From Lojkania enalia (lineage: Eukaryota; Ascomycota; Dothideomycetes; Pleosporales), in NCBI GenBank assembly GCA_010094045.1, contig ML986783.1, positions 23,480-84,091 on the forward strand: a stretch of DNA of 60,612 nucleotides. Direction: 5' to 3'. Below are positions 1 through 13,129 of this stretch, piece after piece (the first letter of the stretch is position 1; each line of letters starts with the position of its first letter). Below the pieces are notes generated by a model. The model was not told where the DNA came from. It made no database searches and saw nothing but the letters and a program-made list of their open reading frames with translations. Made by a program: the position numbers and the translations under genes.

Positions 1-760
1 ATTTAAAGATTACTGCCTTATACGAAAGATCCTAACGCTTTATATACCTTCTTATTTATTATATATACTTCAGCCTCTTAATATAGTTTACTTCTCGCTG
101 TTAAAACTGAAGTACTTATAGCGCGTACAAGACTTAGCGCGCCGACGCGTCTACTATATTAATAAAGAAGGCTTCCTTCCAGCCTTTAAGGACGCGTTTT
201 TTAATGTATTTATATATAAGAACTATTAAAAGGCCTTTAAAGTAATAGAAATTATTCCTCTAAACGCATAGGTTATATTAAATCGCCTTAACATACAACT
301 ACATACCCTACTAGAACTACTTCTATAAGAAGACTTCTAGTAGTCTAAAACTCTAAGTAATATATATAAATTTGGGTTACAATTAATACTTATATAAAAG
401 TCTTTTATATAATTACTAAAAGAGGTGTAAGAAGGTTTCTTACAGCTTATAAAAGGTGCTGAGTTAATACTATATTAGAATGTACTTCTTTAAGCTCGCA
501 ACTCTAAACTTAAAAGGTAATTAGAAGAAGTAACTAAGCGTAAAACGCGTAAAAGAAAGTATATTTAGTATAGTAGTATAGTATCGTATAGCGAGGGATC
601 TTTATACGTAGCTGCTGAAGTATCTATAGGCTCTCAGCCCTTTAAAAAGACTCGTGGTGCTGATACTTAAGAAAGGGCTTAACCAGCTCAACGCTACTAT
701 AGTAACTGTAGTAAGACTGGATATAACGCTCGTACGTGCTAAAAGGATAGTAGGGAAAAT
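1..760 (+). pseudogene. Fot1/pogo transposase of J, C-terminal fragment
   Basis: In one forward frame from about 170 the residues FLPAFKDAFFNVF and then IIPLNA can be read. These match the segment that follows the DDE catalytic core in Fot1/Pot-type transposases. The frame is interrupted only by TAG/TAA codons of RIP type. At about 692-751 lies a C-terminal zinc-knuckle remnant: YYSNCSKTGYNARTC, where the first Tyr and the Tyr of GYN correspond to the Cys and His of the CxxC...GHNxRTC motif after C-to-T change. The catalytic region lies outside the window. The gene is dead, since many stops lie in frame. Confidence 0.75.
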
Positions 761-896
761 TCTGAATTAGATAAAAGTGTATTATATATAGGATCTCTTA
801 TTAGTATTAAGTAAATTAACTTTTCGTATATAGTATTTATTATACTAAGAAAAAGTAGCCGCTTTAATAGTTTAGCCGCTTTAATAGTGGAATACG
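1..896 (+). mobile_element. Pogo/Fot1-type DNA transposon J, 3' part (left end outside window)
   Basis: The right boundary is set by a terminal inverted repeat ending in ACGT at 893-896, followed by the target TA at 897-898. Directly after the TA, minus-strand copia E' sequence begins, matching copia E near 41050, so J is inserted in E'. The element is heavily RIP-mutated, with scarce CA and TG and many TAG/TAA codons. Its terminus carries two direct copies of a 15-base unit (856-870 and 873-887, period 17). The body encodes the C-terminal part of a DDE transposase on the + strand. The 5' end is not in the window. Confidence 0.85.
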
Positions 897-1946
897 TTAT
901 ACCTTCTAAATAGTTAAATTTCTCTTTTTAGATATATAGATATTTATTATAATAAGATTTTTAAACTTAATAAGATATATAATTTATAATATACCTTATA
1001 AGCGACTAGGCTATATAAGTAAATAGTCTACTCTATTAACTTTTTTAATCTTTATATATATATAGCTTAACAACTAAGTAATATAATAGTAATTTACAAC
1101 TTACGCGATTATTCTATAAAAACTTCTATATCCTTCTAATATATATAAGAATTATATCTAGTCTTACTACAGCGGTTATAGTATGTTTTATACTATCTAC
1201 TCGTACCTAATTACACCCTAAATTAGCGTATTATAGCCCGAGTTTTCTTTTTATTATCCTTTTTAATAATAATTATCTCTCTTTATACTTTTATTAGGGT
1301 CTCTTACGCTTAAATCCGCCTTTTTTTCCACTATTTCTGTTTTATTACTACTTTATTCGCTTCTTAAAAGCTGACGATTTTATTATATATTAACCCGATC
1401 TAATATATTACTTTTATAGAGCCTTTTTTAAGCTAATTTAGCTTCTTAATAATAGAAGCTAGTAAAGAGCTTATATCTCTTTAAATCTAATTATAAATTA
1501 ATATTAATTAAGCTTCTAGCTTATATACGTTACTTAGTATTTTTACTTCTTATAGGGTATTATCTTATACTAGCGGTATTAGTATATAAAGATTTATATT
1601 AAGCTTTAAAAGTACTACTTCTAAATTAAATAGGACTAGACTAGCTTCTTAAAAGCTTATATAGATATTATCCTTTATAATTAATATATTAAAAGTAGCT
1701 TTAAAGGTTAGAAAGAACTTAAGTTTTATAATATAGTTAATATAATTATATACTAAGACTAAGATCTAATTTCTATATATACGCTTTAATAGTAAAAAAT
1801 AGCCTATATTTGGTAGCTATAATAGATATAATAAATAAGCTGGTATGTAGAGTAGAATAATACTCTATTCCTTATAAAGTTTCTAGAAATTAAGCGAGTT
1901 ATAGCTATTATAACTATTAAAGATTAGTAGTTAATATATATCTACT

Positions 1947-2313
1947 TATAACAGCCTCTAATTAGCTAGGTGTAGGATAGGGTAATAACTAAGAGTAATT
2001 ACGTACTATAGAGGATTATTCTTAAGAGCTTATAATAGAAGTATATAAGTAAAGTATATAAAGGATATTTAAGTTAACTATAAAAAGCTATAAAGGTTAG
2101 AATTATAAAGTTATTAAATATAATTTAGTTCTCTTACTATTTCTTCTCGTTTAGTTACTTAGCTAATTAAGCAACTAAATATACGTAGTTACTTAGTTAA
2201 CTAAACTACTAAATATATTATATATCTTATATTAGCTTTATTTTTTTAACTATATAGAGTTTTAAATTTTAATTAGGTCTAGTATAGGGATTTCCGTAGA
2301 GGTATCTATAATA
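1947..2313 (-). repeat. LTR of gypsy C (left, 3' LTR)
   Basis: It pairs with 19262-19586. The extra length lies around 2150-2220, where a unit starting TAGTTACTTAG occurs at 2152 and again at 2186 (period 34). In the other LTR this unit is single. TG/CA ends are mutated to TA. Confidence 0.85.
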
Positions 2314-2605
2314 CTACTTTCTCCTTCTAAGCTCTTAGCTTAAAAGTTTTCCTATTCTAATCTAGTATATAATAGGGTTAGTATACTATTTTCGCTGAGA
2401 CTATATATATTTCTAATACCTCTCCTTTATTATTTAACTCTAGGTAGATACTATTATACTAATTATATAGACTGTTTAGGTAAGATTATTATACTTTATT
2501 TCTAGTATTTCTATAAGAGGTTAACTTATAAAGTAGATAAGAAGTAAATACCTAAAAAGTTATATTATTTAAAGTACTTTTATACTAGTATATATTTATT
2601 ATATA

Positions 2606-3010
2606 ATACGGATCGCGATACTTAAATTACTTATATATTATAGTCCCGTAATACTAGATCGTTTCTAATTCTTCCTAGTAGTAAAGTAGAATATTAAGGT
2701 TGTAAAACTAGAGGAGGAGATTTATTTAGCCTAAGAAGAGTTTAAACAACTTTTTAATAAGGTGGTAGTAGCTCGCGTAAAAATTTAGTATCTCTAGAAG
2801 ATTTGTAAATAAATAAAATATAGGTAGGTAGAGGGTTATAAACATATATAGGAGCAGCTTAAAGAAGAGAAAGAAGTGGATTATAAGGTAGATTTTCTTT
2901 CTAAGGTAGAGTCGCTTTCTATAATATAGCTAATATTATTTAATTCTACTATTCTATTTCTAGATTTTCTTCGCGAGTTCGGGTTTTATAATATACTTAT
3001 AATATTATAG
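2606..3010 (+). pseudogene. Possible antisense coiled-coil ORF inside gypsy C
   Basis: A forward frame of 135 codons runs opposite to the gypsy C coding strand, between its left LTR and the integrase region. It is interrupted only by TAG and TAA codons of RIP type. The readable part is rich in Glu, Lys, Leu and Gln with heptad-like spacing: KVVKLEEEIYLA at about 2697-2732, then EEFKQLFNKVVVARVKI, and EQLKEEKEVDYKVDFLSKVE near 2850-2910. A start ATG is not seen; ATA at 2606 could be a mutated ATG. The sequence resembles, in my memory, small acidic coiled-coil hypothetical proteins common in ascomycetes, but I could not check this. It could also be chance openness on the strand opposite pol. 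Confidence 0.45.
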
Positions 3011-4633
3011 AGCTAAAGTTTTCTTCTAGTTTTTAGATATTATTCTATAGGTTTCTATATTTATCTATTTCTAACTATTTAATTAGATAGTATTATTTAC
3101 TATTTTATATCTTATATTTTATTATTCTCTTAACTTTCTATTCCTAGTCGTCTCTATATACGTCTATATTATATACTATTAGCTTAGTATTTTAGGGTAC
3201 CTTTTCTATAAATATAATATAGAAGGTTAAGTAGATTTTTATAGTTGTAGATAATTTAAGTTAATAGTTTATAAGTAATATTTGTTCCTTAATTTTATAT
3301 AGTCTAATTTTAATATAATCTAGTTTACTACTTAGTTGTTTACTTTAAATATTTTATTATAGCAGCTAAACTTTTTCTCCTTTCTTAAAGTAAGGTAGTT
3401 GTTTATATTTCTTATTATAGTATTTCTTTATAGTATATTATAGAACCTAGAGATCTTTCTTTAATAAATCTTACATTTATTAAATAATCTCAACTTATTC
3501 CTATACCTAGGGTACCTATAATACTATTTTAATTAAGGTGTTATAGGTTTTTAGTTTATACCTATAGTTTACTATAAATAGTAATACTCCAGTTATACTA
3601 TATATAGTACTATTATACGTAAGTTATACTATTAGTAGTAGTATTATCTAATTATTTTACCTATAGTTAAGGTAGTACTATAAATATTACTCTACTATTT
3701 AATTTATTTATTTTATCTATCTATCTATTTATAAGTAAAAAGCTATAGATATCTTATATTTTATTTCTAGTAAGTTTATAATTATTTACTAAAACTTTAA
3801 AGTAAACTTAGTATTTTAGTTTATAATTATCTTCTATAGTATTCTATATTATATAATAATCTATTTTAGAAAGATGGTTACAACCTATTCTACTAATAAT
3901 ACTTTATTATAAGGAATAAAGTAGGTATATTCTATAAGTCTATCTATAATTATTATAATAGAGTTATATACTTCTCTTTTAGAGTAATCTTTTAACTTTA
4001 GTAGCTTAATAATAAAATCTATAGTAACTTCTATTTATAGTTTAGTTAGTATTTTTAGGTTTTATAATAGTCTATAAGGTATATATCTATTAAGTTTATT
4101 TTATTAGTAGTTTATATATTATTGTAATATATTCTTTACCTATTTTCTTACTTTAAGAAAGTAGAATCTTCTAAGGATTTATTCTAGTATTTTCTCTATT
4201 TCTTAGTATCCGTAGGTAGGGGCTTTATAAAATTATCTAATAAATTCTTTTCTAACTTTAACTAGTATATAGATTTAATTATAGATATATAATAGTCTAT
4301 CTATCTATTCTAGTTTTTGTTCTTAAAGTTCTTTAGGTATTCTATCTATTACTAATATAATTAGTATTATCTAGCTTACTTTTTTAGTAATAGTTATTAC
4401 TGCGAGTCTTAAGTAATTATATATTATACTTCTATCTTATTATCTTCTTAGTAGTATAGCTATAATTCCTTTCTCTTACTTATATTCTAGTAATCTATTT
4501 AATACGTCTATTCTTTAGTTTTATTTTCTACTAATATAGATAATCTTAAAGTCGAATATAGCTAGTTTTTATAATTATCTAACCTATCTAAAGGTAAGAG
4601 TTTTAATAGTAAGAAAGGTAGTAAGGTTCTTAT

Positions 4634-4835
4634 TATAAAGGTCCCGGCCTATAGCTCGGTCCTGTTCCTGTAATACTATAATAGCAGTTACTCTTATACG
4701 ACCCTGTACTTGCCTGGACTAAAGTAAGTAAATAATATATATCTTACTACCGTATACCTTCTCTTCTCTTTTTCTAGCTTTAACAATAATAGATTCTTAT
4801 TATATCTGATCCTATTGTATCCTCAGACCTTCTCA
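4634..4835 (+). repeat. 5' LTR of gypsy B
   Basis: This 202-bp repeat matches 9936-10137 along its full length with only transition differences, mostly C/T and G/A as expected from RIP. The exact boundary is fixed by the CTTAT duplication. Confidence 0.92.
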
Positions 4836-4889
4836 ATTTGTTAAAGCTTATACTACACCAGATTCTATCTTAACTGCTAAGCAGACCTA

Positions 4890-7800
4890 CTACCGTACGA
4901 AGTTATAGACTAAAACGGACCGGTAGAATAAGGATTCGATATAGCGACTGTATAGAGACAGTTTACTAAAATAGCAGCTAGGTTAGAATGCCTAGAGAAA
5001 GAAAAGCAGTAATAGCAATTTGAAAGAACAAGCCTTTATCAGAAGCTTGAGGAGTAACTGAATAAGTATTCGGCCTCTAAGAGGAGCGTCTCGCCGACTA
5101 TACTATTAATAACTATTAAGCCTATTCGTATAAAAGTTATACTTAACAAGCTAGATAAGTTTTAAAGAGACTGTAAAGCGTACCCTATTTAGAAAAGTAG
5201 TATAAAGACTAAGATCCGTATCGACGGTTTATCTATAGGCTTAATAGATACAATAGTAGCAGCTTATATAATATTATTTTATAAGAGTAATACTAGAATA
5301 TACCTTTAGTTGTACGAAAAATATATTACTATATATATCCTTACCTATAATAAATTCTAGACAATTATAGACATACAATATAATAACCCCTACTATTAGA
5401 AACGAGCTAGGATCGAGTTTAAAACCCTAAGATAAGGTAATAAGACCTTTATTAAGTTCTTAGTCGAATATAATTGTCTCTCTATAGAAGTATTATACGA
5501 CTCTTACCTAGACTAAGTTAAAATATAAGATCTAGAAGGGAAGATTTATCCTAAGCTCCGCTAATTAACAATTAGCGGCGTTAGTAAGGAAGACCTTACG
5601 TCGTATGCGACCTTTATACGGAAACTTTACATTCTTAATAACCGTTTTAAAGCAGCTAAACTTGATAGTACTTTTATACAGTCTTTTAGTAGGGGGAAGA
5701 CTAGTTGGATAAAAGACAGCTAGGAACAGCTACTTACACCGCTCCCGCAACTACAACTATTAGCTACTATTAATAATACTATAGACTAGATGCTAACAGC
5801 TAATCGCAGACTTATACAGCGCCTAAATATAAGGCCTTAGCTACTAGAGAAGATAAGAAATATTACCGAGAAAGAGCTAAAGGCTTAGAAATAATAGAAT
5901 ACCTATTTTACCTGTAGAAATAGGGGTTACTTTACTTAAAGCTACTACTATACTCCGCTTAGGAGTAGTATACAGTTTAATTAGGCTTATATAATACCGC
6001 TAAAGCTTATTTAGTATAATAAGGAATATAGAGATATAGCCTAAGCTGATAGGATAAGAAAAGTATTACTTTAAACAGAAGTCGGCGCTTAAAGCTATAA
6101 AAAGAGTAGGTAAATAAGTAAGTACTAGATAAATTTAATCGATTTTAGATAACTAGCGCTCTATTTACAGCCTCTATACTACTTAATAATACTTTTAGCC
6201 TTCTCGCTTTAATAGATAATAGCTGTAACTTATATATAATAGTCAAGAAAAGGATTGTATAAAAAGCTGGACTAGAATACCTCCGCCTCCTAATACTATT
6301 AACGGCCTTATTATTTAGCGACTTCTCGGCTGGAATTATTAAGAAGGTAGCTATTATTAACTTACTAGATATAGGCGGGAGTTAGGCAGGTCTAGGTTGG
6401 GTATTTACTTACGTAGTCCTAAGGATAGAAGAAGATTATAGTATAATCTTAAAACGTTTATAGAGGTAAAGTAAGGATATAATTATTAACCTAAAAACGG
6501 AAATCCTATATATTTATAGAACGGGGGTAATTATATAAAACTAGAAGCTTTAAAAGTAATAATATACGGCTAATATTACCCAAGTCTTAGTATATACTTT
6601 CTTTACTATAGTAAAACGCTATAGAAGATACCTATAAGATTCCCTTATTAAACTACCCCGCATCTTTACTATTAGTATAGCTGATATTTAGAAGGCTCTA
6701 GAAAATAAGCTGAAGACGGACCCTCGTACGAAACTCTCTAAAGAATATATATAGTAGCTCTATACCTTTAATTAATAGGAAGCTAATAAGCTACTACCTT
6801 TAAGACTAGAAGTAGACTATATAATTAAGCTGGAAGAGAAAGATAGAAGCCCTCTAAGGATCCCCTCAGGTCCTTTATATAGAATATTATAGGAGATACT
6901 CCTTATCTTTTAGAAAACCCTAATAGAGCTCTTTAATAAAGGATTTATTCGGGTTAGCAACTCCCTAGTTACAGCACCAGTTCTATTTATACGAAAACTA
7001 GGGGGTAGCCTCTATTTCTGTATTAACTACTACGCCTTAAATACTATTATATAGAAAGACTGCTATCCTCTACCTCTAATCCGAGAAACGCTAAATTAAA
7101 TTAGTCGAGTTAAGTAGTTTACAAAACTTAATATTATTGCTATATTTAATAAGATCCGAATTAAAGAAGAAGATAAGTAGAAGATAGTATTTATAACCTG
7201 CTATAGTTTATATAAGTAGCTGGTTATACCCTTTAGCCTTATAAATGCTCTAAGTACCTTCTAATAGTATATTAATCGTATAATTTAGAAGTATTTAGGC
7301 GACTTTATCTTAGTATATTTAGATAATATCCTTATATACATAAACGGTTCCCTATAAGACTATTAGCGCCACGTTAAAGTAATCCTTTAAAAGCTAATAG
7401 ATACTAGCCTCTAACTTAATATTAATAAGTGCGAATTTAAGGTCTATATAATAAAATATCTCGGCTTTATTATTAATGCGGAAAAAGGTATCTAAATAGA
7501 CCTATAGAAAGTTAAGGTAATTTAGGACTAGGAAGCGCCTATATTAGTTTATAGTATATAGAGCTTTTTAGGCTTTATAAACTTCTACTACTAGTTTATT
7601 AAAGAATTTTCTAAAGTAGTTACTCTACTAACAGCTTTTACTTAAAAGAAATAAGAGAAGAAATAGTTTTAACTTAATAATCGAGCACTTACTACCTTTA
7701 ATTATCTAAAGCAATGCTTTATACGAGTACCAGTATTAGCCTAGTATAACCCTAAAAGGGAAACGATTCTAGAGTATAATACTTCTAGCTAGTATACTAG

Positions 7801-9930
7801 AAGCACGTTTTTATAATATAATAATAAAGGAGTTCTATAACCTATTACTTTTATATTAAAGTATATACTTCTTATAGAGTATAACTACCTAATCTACGAT
7901 AAGGAATTATTAGCAGTTATATAATACCTCGAGGAATAGGAGAAGTTCTTAAAACTACTTACGTACTTTATAGTTTATATAGATTACTATAACCTAAAAT
8001 ACTTTACTAAAGTATAGAAGCTTTTTAAGTACTAGGTAAAGTAGGTAGTATTTCTTACCTAGTTTAACTTCTAGTTTAAATATAAGCCGGGTAAGCTTAA
8101 CGTTCTAGCTAATACTCTCTTATATTATGATTAAGATCTCCTAAAAGAAGTTAATAATAAGTAAATTTAGAGAAGGATTAGCTAACTCTTTAGACCGTCT
8201 AATTTTAAGAATAGAGTTTATATAGCCCCTGTATAAACTAGAAACTAGCGTACTAAAGGTACTCCTAACAATTAGATAGAGGTAGTTACCCCAGAAAACT
8301 CTATATCAGGGGAGGAATCTATAGATAAAGGGGAGTCTATAACTAAGATATTATATAAGAAACAGTAAATACTAATAGAGATATTATAGTAAGATACTTA
8401 AGAAAAAGATAAGACGTATACTATACTTCTCTATACTACTAAAGTAGGGGAGAGAATACTTCTAGAAATCCTCTGTTACCTTAGAATTAGCCTATCTAAC
8501 CTCTTAATTCTAGGAGATAGATTAATATAAAGAGAACGTGCTTAGGTTTTTAAGAGCGAGTTACTTTATATAAAACTAATCTAAGAAACTTATAACTCTT
8601 ACTTAACTAGCTACTCTAGTAAGAATATTATAATCGGGTTAATATTACAGCACTACTTTTAGCCTAGAATAGTAGCGGACATTAAACGCTTTATACAAAA
8701 TTACTACTCTTATAGTAGGAATACAGTTTAGTATTTTAGAAAAAAAGGCCTACTATATCCTTTTCTAGTTCCTAAGAGGGTATAGTTAGAAATTTTAATA
8801 GACTATATTATTAACTTACTAAAAACTATACGTAGTAATAAGTATATCCTTATTATTATAGACTATTTAAGTAAAGGAGTACTTTTTATTACTATCTTAG
8901 ACCTTAAGAGCTAAATATTAGCTAATAAGTTTATCGAGTATTTTGTAGTATATTACAGGCTTCTATAAGTAATAATCTCTAATAGAGGAGAGTAGTTTAT
9001 ATAAAGCGTATAGGTATATATCTACTAAATTCTTAAGATTAAGTAAAGGCTATTAATAGTATACTATCTAGAGACTGATAGAAGTATAGAACGTATAAAC
9101 TAGCTACTTAAAGAGCTTCTCTACTACTATTATAACTATTACTAGGATGACTAGGATCTATAGCTACTACTAGCTTAGATTACTGTTAGTACTAGAGACG
9201 CTTCTTCTATAAGAGTTAGCCTATTCTTTCTTACTTATAGCTATTACTTAAACTTAGGAGAGTCCGTATAACTAGAAGAGAAGCCGCTAATAGAGTAGCT
9301 TAGAGACCCTATTTACGTAGTAAAATAGATTATTAGTAAACTAAAAGACTGCGTCGAATTCGCGTAAGTAATAATAGTTTATATATAATAGTAGTAGTAA
9401 AAAATTTACAATTATATAAGGGATTCTATACTATAATACTAATTAGAGGATAAAGTTTAGCTTAATATACGTAATATTAAGATAGATCCTATAAGGAAAA
9501 AGAAGTTCTATAAGCTCTATTAACAATATATAGTTATTAAGACTGTTAGACGAAATATATACTAACTAGACACCCTATTAGGAATTTATAACGTCTTTTA
9601 TACAACGCTACTTCGCCCTATCGCTTAAGACCTATTACTAAGTTAAATATAGGACGACTATTAACCAGCGCCAATCAGCGTTGGAAACGAAGATAAATAA
9701 GAGCTTAAGAAAATCCAAGACGTACGAGTAATTAGTAAAAGGGGAGGCGGCCTAAAATAGCAGTTCCTTTATAAGTAGACTAGTTATACTATACCCTTAT
9801 AGAACGACTAGGGCGACTGTGAAGATATAATCGCTCTAGGAGAATTCGAACGGGATATAGGGCGGAACTTTACTAAAGAACTACTTGTCCGTACGACTCA
9901 GTACTAGAAGAAGAGGAGGAGGAGGAGGGG
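4890..9930 (+). pseudogene. Gag-pol-chromodomain polyprotein remnant of gypsy B
   Basis: Gag lies up to about 6100; a zinc-knuckle remnant CRNRGYFT is at about 5913-5936. Reverse transcriptase follows, with GFIRVSNSLVTAPVLFI and GGSLYFCINYYALN near 6950-7045. The catalytic box VYLDNIL at about 7312-7335 has the second Asp of YLDD changed to Asn. Integrase follows, with a D-x-G-x-x-F-type remnant near 8975 and ETDRSIERIN near 9070-9100. A C-terminal chromodomain, ending QFLYKWTSYTIP then GDCEDIIALGEFERDIGRNF, is at about 9660-9880. The order RT-RNase H-integrase-chromodomain defines a chromovirus. Stops of RIP type inactivate it. Confidence 0.85.
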
Positions 9931-9935
9931 AATAT

Positions 9936-10137
9936 TGTAAAGGTCCCAGCCTGTAGCTCGGTCCTGTTCTTGTGATACTATAATAGCAGTTGCTCTTATG
10001 CGATCCTATACCTGCCTAGATTAAAGTAAGCGAATAATATATATCTTACCACCGTATACCTTCTCTTCTCTTTCTCTAGCTTTAATAATAATAGATTCTT
10101 ATTATATCTGATCCTATTATATCCTTAGACCTTCTTA
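9936..10137 (+). repeat. 3' LTR of gypsy B
   Basis: The 202-bp partner of 4634-4835. The 5' dinucleotide is still TG at 9936, unlike the mutated left copy. It is followed directly by CTTAT. Confidence 0.92.
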
Positions 10138-12993
10138 CTTATAATTATAATAAACTTTAGTTTACTATTTTACTCCTTATAGGTATATACGCTATTTTTT
10201 AAAGTATACTATAATAGTTAGAAATTCTTAGTTATATATATTATAATTTATTTCTACTAGTATAAGTTTTTATAAATAGTATACTACTAAATATTATTTT
10301 CTGTTATAGACTTATATAAGAATTTTAGCTATTCTTATTCCTAATATATCGGTTTTTATAAAAGCTTTCTTTTCTAGGTTATAGAGTTTTAGTACTAGTT
10401 TTTACTAAAATTGTTTCTTAACTTCTTACAAGGCTTTTTCTTATTTATTTCCCTATATAAAAGTAATATCTTTTCTTAATAGTTAGGTTAAAGGTATAGT
10501 TATATTACTTTAATTATCTATAAAGGTTTAATAGAAGTTATAAAATCCTATAAAGGATTAGACATCTTTAACTAACTTTAAAGTTAGCTAGTTTCTAATT
10601 ACTACTAATTTATTTAGGTCTATTTATAATTGTTCTAGTTTAATAATAAATTCTAAGTAGTTTATTCGCGTAATATAGAATTCGCATTTCCTTATCTTAA
10701 AATATAATTTTACTACTTATAGTACGCGTAGTACTTGTTTAATATATTTCTTATATTCTTACTTTATTTTTAAGTATATAAGAACGTCGTCTAAATAGAC
10801 TATATAGAATTATTTAAGATATAGTCTTAGTACCTTATTAATTTGTTTTTAGAAAGTAGCTAGTATATTAGTAAGTCTAAAAGGTATAATTAGGTATTTA
10901 AAGAGTCTCTTTTTTATCCTAAATACTATTTTCTACTTATCTTCTTCTTTAATATAGATTTAAAAGTATATATTCTAGATATCTAATTTTATAAAAATAG
11001 TAGCTTCTCTTAACTAGTCTCTTAAGTTATAGATAAGTAGTAGAGGGTATTAGTCCTAAATTATAATATTATTAAGAGTGTAATAATCGATATATATTTA
11101 TAAGTCTATTATTCCTTTCTTATTTATAAAAAGTATAGGGTATACTACTAGTAAACTTAATTCTCGGATTATTCTTTTCTTTAGGTATTCGTCTTTATAT
11201 TATTCTATAGCTTCTACTTCCCTTAGTATTAGGCTGTATATTAGTCTATATTTAGGTTCTTTTCCTAATTATAGTTTAATTTTATAATCGTATTCTCTAT
11301 ATTTAAGTAGATATTATAGTAGTTTTTAGAGTTATTCTATTAAGTATTAGTATTCTTTAGGTATACTATATAATATATTTCCTATTAGGAATAATTCTTT
11401 TACTACTTCTTTTACTATTATAGTAAGTTGTTTCTTAACTAGCTAGCTAGAATTTTTAAGGATAATTCGTCCTGTTTACTAGTTTATCTAAGAGTTTTCC
11501 TTCCTTAACTATAAAATCTCTAGAATCATATTATAGTTGGTAATTTCTACAATTTAGAAGATTTGTTCTTATTAGGTTATTCTTAGAATTTCGAATTCTT
11601 CTAGTTCTATAGTATATATAACTTTCTTCTAGAAGTTTTTTCCTTCTATAATTTAAATTATATAGGGTTATTCCAGTTATACTATAGGTATTCCTTTTCT
11701 AGTAATATAGTTACTAGCTATAAAATTCTTTATTACTCTACTATTAATAAGTATATATACTTTATAGTTATAATATCGTCCTAGTATTATAAAATAATAT
11801 TCTCCTATATTTCTATATAGTTAAGTTATCTTAAACTAATAGGCTATTACTTTCTTTATAAATATATATTTTAGGTATTTCTATTTTAAATATTTATATT
11901 ATAGTCTTTCTCTAATATATACTTTAAGTAGTAGATATTTAAGTTTAAATACTATATAGTTTTAGGTTTATTTAGTAACTTCCTATCCTATTATAGCTTC
12001 TTATTTTATAGGGTTTTCTAGTACCTTATCTTTATTTAGTCGTCTTAGCTATATACCTATATTTTCTTTTCTTTTTTAATAGGTCTTATATTATCGTTTA
12101 ATATACGATATCTATACTATTTTAAAATATACTAGGTGGTATTAGTTTATATAAGGGTTATTATCTTCTCTAATCTAGTAGTTCTATTCTTATTTATATT
12201 ATAATACCTTTAGTATCTAGTATTTTACTAGTACTTTACTTTATAAGAAGGCTACTGCTTTTTATACTATATATATAGCCTTATTCTAATCTATTATATT
12301 AAGATATTCTTCTACTACTTTCGTTATCTCTATCTATTTTTAGAAGTATAAGAAGCGGATTTCTCTAGGGTAGATATTTTACTATTCTTTATAAACGTTG
12401 ATAATATTCTATTCTAGTCTATTCTTATTATAGAATTTTATAGGTAGTTTTTCTTATAGGGTAGCTATAAGAGCTGGGGTTTTCTATTTATACTTAATTA
12501 TTCCTTATTAGTATATAGAATATACTCTAAATACTAGTTTAGGTATTAGTATTCTAGTAGTAGCTTCTTCTATTTATAATAGAGTATTTATTTCTTTATC
12601 CTCGTCTAATTCTTTTTAAACTTTTTCTAGCTATCTTTTTATACGTTTCTATGTTACTATAAGTTTTATTTTCTTCTAAGACTAATATCTTATAGCTTCT
12701 TTAAGTTATTAGTATATTTAATATTCGTCTTTATTATAGAAGAACTAATATAGGGTTCTATATTCTATAGTTACGGCTAGTTTTTCTTTACCTACTTCCT
12801 GCAGTTTATCTTCTATAAGCTAGTTTTTCTTTTCTTTCTTTTTGCTTCGATATTCCTTTACTATATATTCTAGTTTCTAATATTTATAGTACTTAATATC
12901 TTTCTTCTAAGTCTTCTTTTTTTAAGTTACCTATAGCTTAGGCTTCTTTTCTCTAGTAGCGCTTAGATCTATAGGTCTGCCCGTATTAGTAGC

Positions 12994-13119
12994 TGTTAGA
13001 GCTAGCTAACTCTAATAAGGGTTGGAAAAACTGCGTCTATTAACTAGAAATACGAGATATACTATATATATATTCCTAGACCTGCTAAGAAGCTAACTAT
13101 AAATAGCTTAGCTATAATA
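12994..13119 (-). repeat. 3' LTR of copia D
   Basis: A 126-bp repeat paired with 18166-18291. It begins TGTTAGAGCTAGC and is followed at 13121-13127 by the complement of the polypurine tract. Confidence 0.9.
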
Positions 13120-13129
13120 TACCCCCCCA

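Larger units (their letters stand above)
4634..10137 (+). mobile_element. Ty3/gypsy chromovirus B (5504 bp, complete ends)
   Basis: Two 202-bp LTRs (4634-4835 and 9936-10137) share ends at TATAAAGGTCCC / TGTAAAGGTCCC and CTTCTCA / CTTCTTA. A perfect 5-bp target duplication CTTAT sits at 4629-4633 and 10138-10142. A purine-rich tract of AAG/GAG triplets at about 9908-9932 precedes the 3' LTR, as expected for a polypurine tract. It is inserted in gypsy C in the opposite orientation. RIP is milder than in C: several CA and TG remain and longer peptide stretches are readable. Confidence 0.93.
3011..12960 (-). pseudogene. Gag-pol remnant of gypsy C (interrupted by B)
   Basis: The complement of 10600-11200 reads as a Ty3/gypsy reverse transcriptase. 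The catalytic IVYLDDVLIY-type box is at about 10780-10803 and is followed by KCEFY and SFIGFYNFY-type RNase H lead-in residues further left. A gag CCHC knuckle reads KYYKYQKLEYI on the complement near 12860-12900, with Cys and His changed to Tyr by RIP. Integrase should lie in 3011-4628, where only fragments can be read. Gypsy B (4634-10137) splits the region. All frames are closed by TAG/TAA, so no product is possible. Confidence 0.7.

Noticed and set aside
856..887. Short direct repeats as a possible CRISPR-like array
   Set aside because: Only two units are present, located in transposon ends, in a eukaryotic genome. They are terminal-repeat subunits.
10143..12990. Independent retrotransposon between B and D
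   Set aside because: The flanking LTR pair at 1947 and 19262 and the duplications of B and D show that it is the interior of gypsy C.
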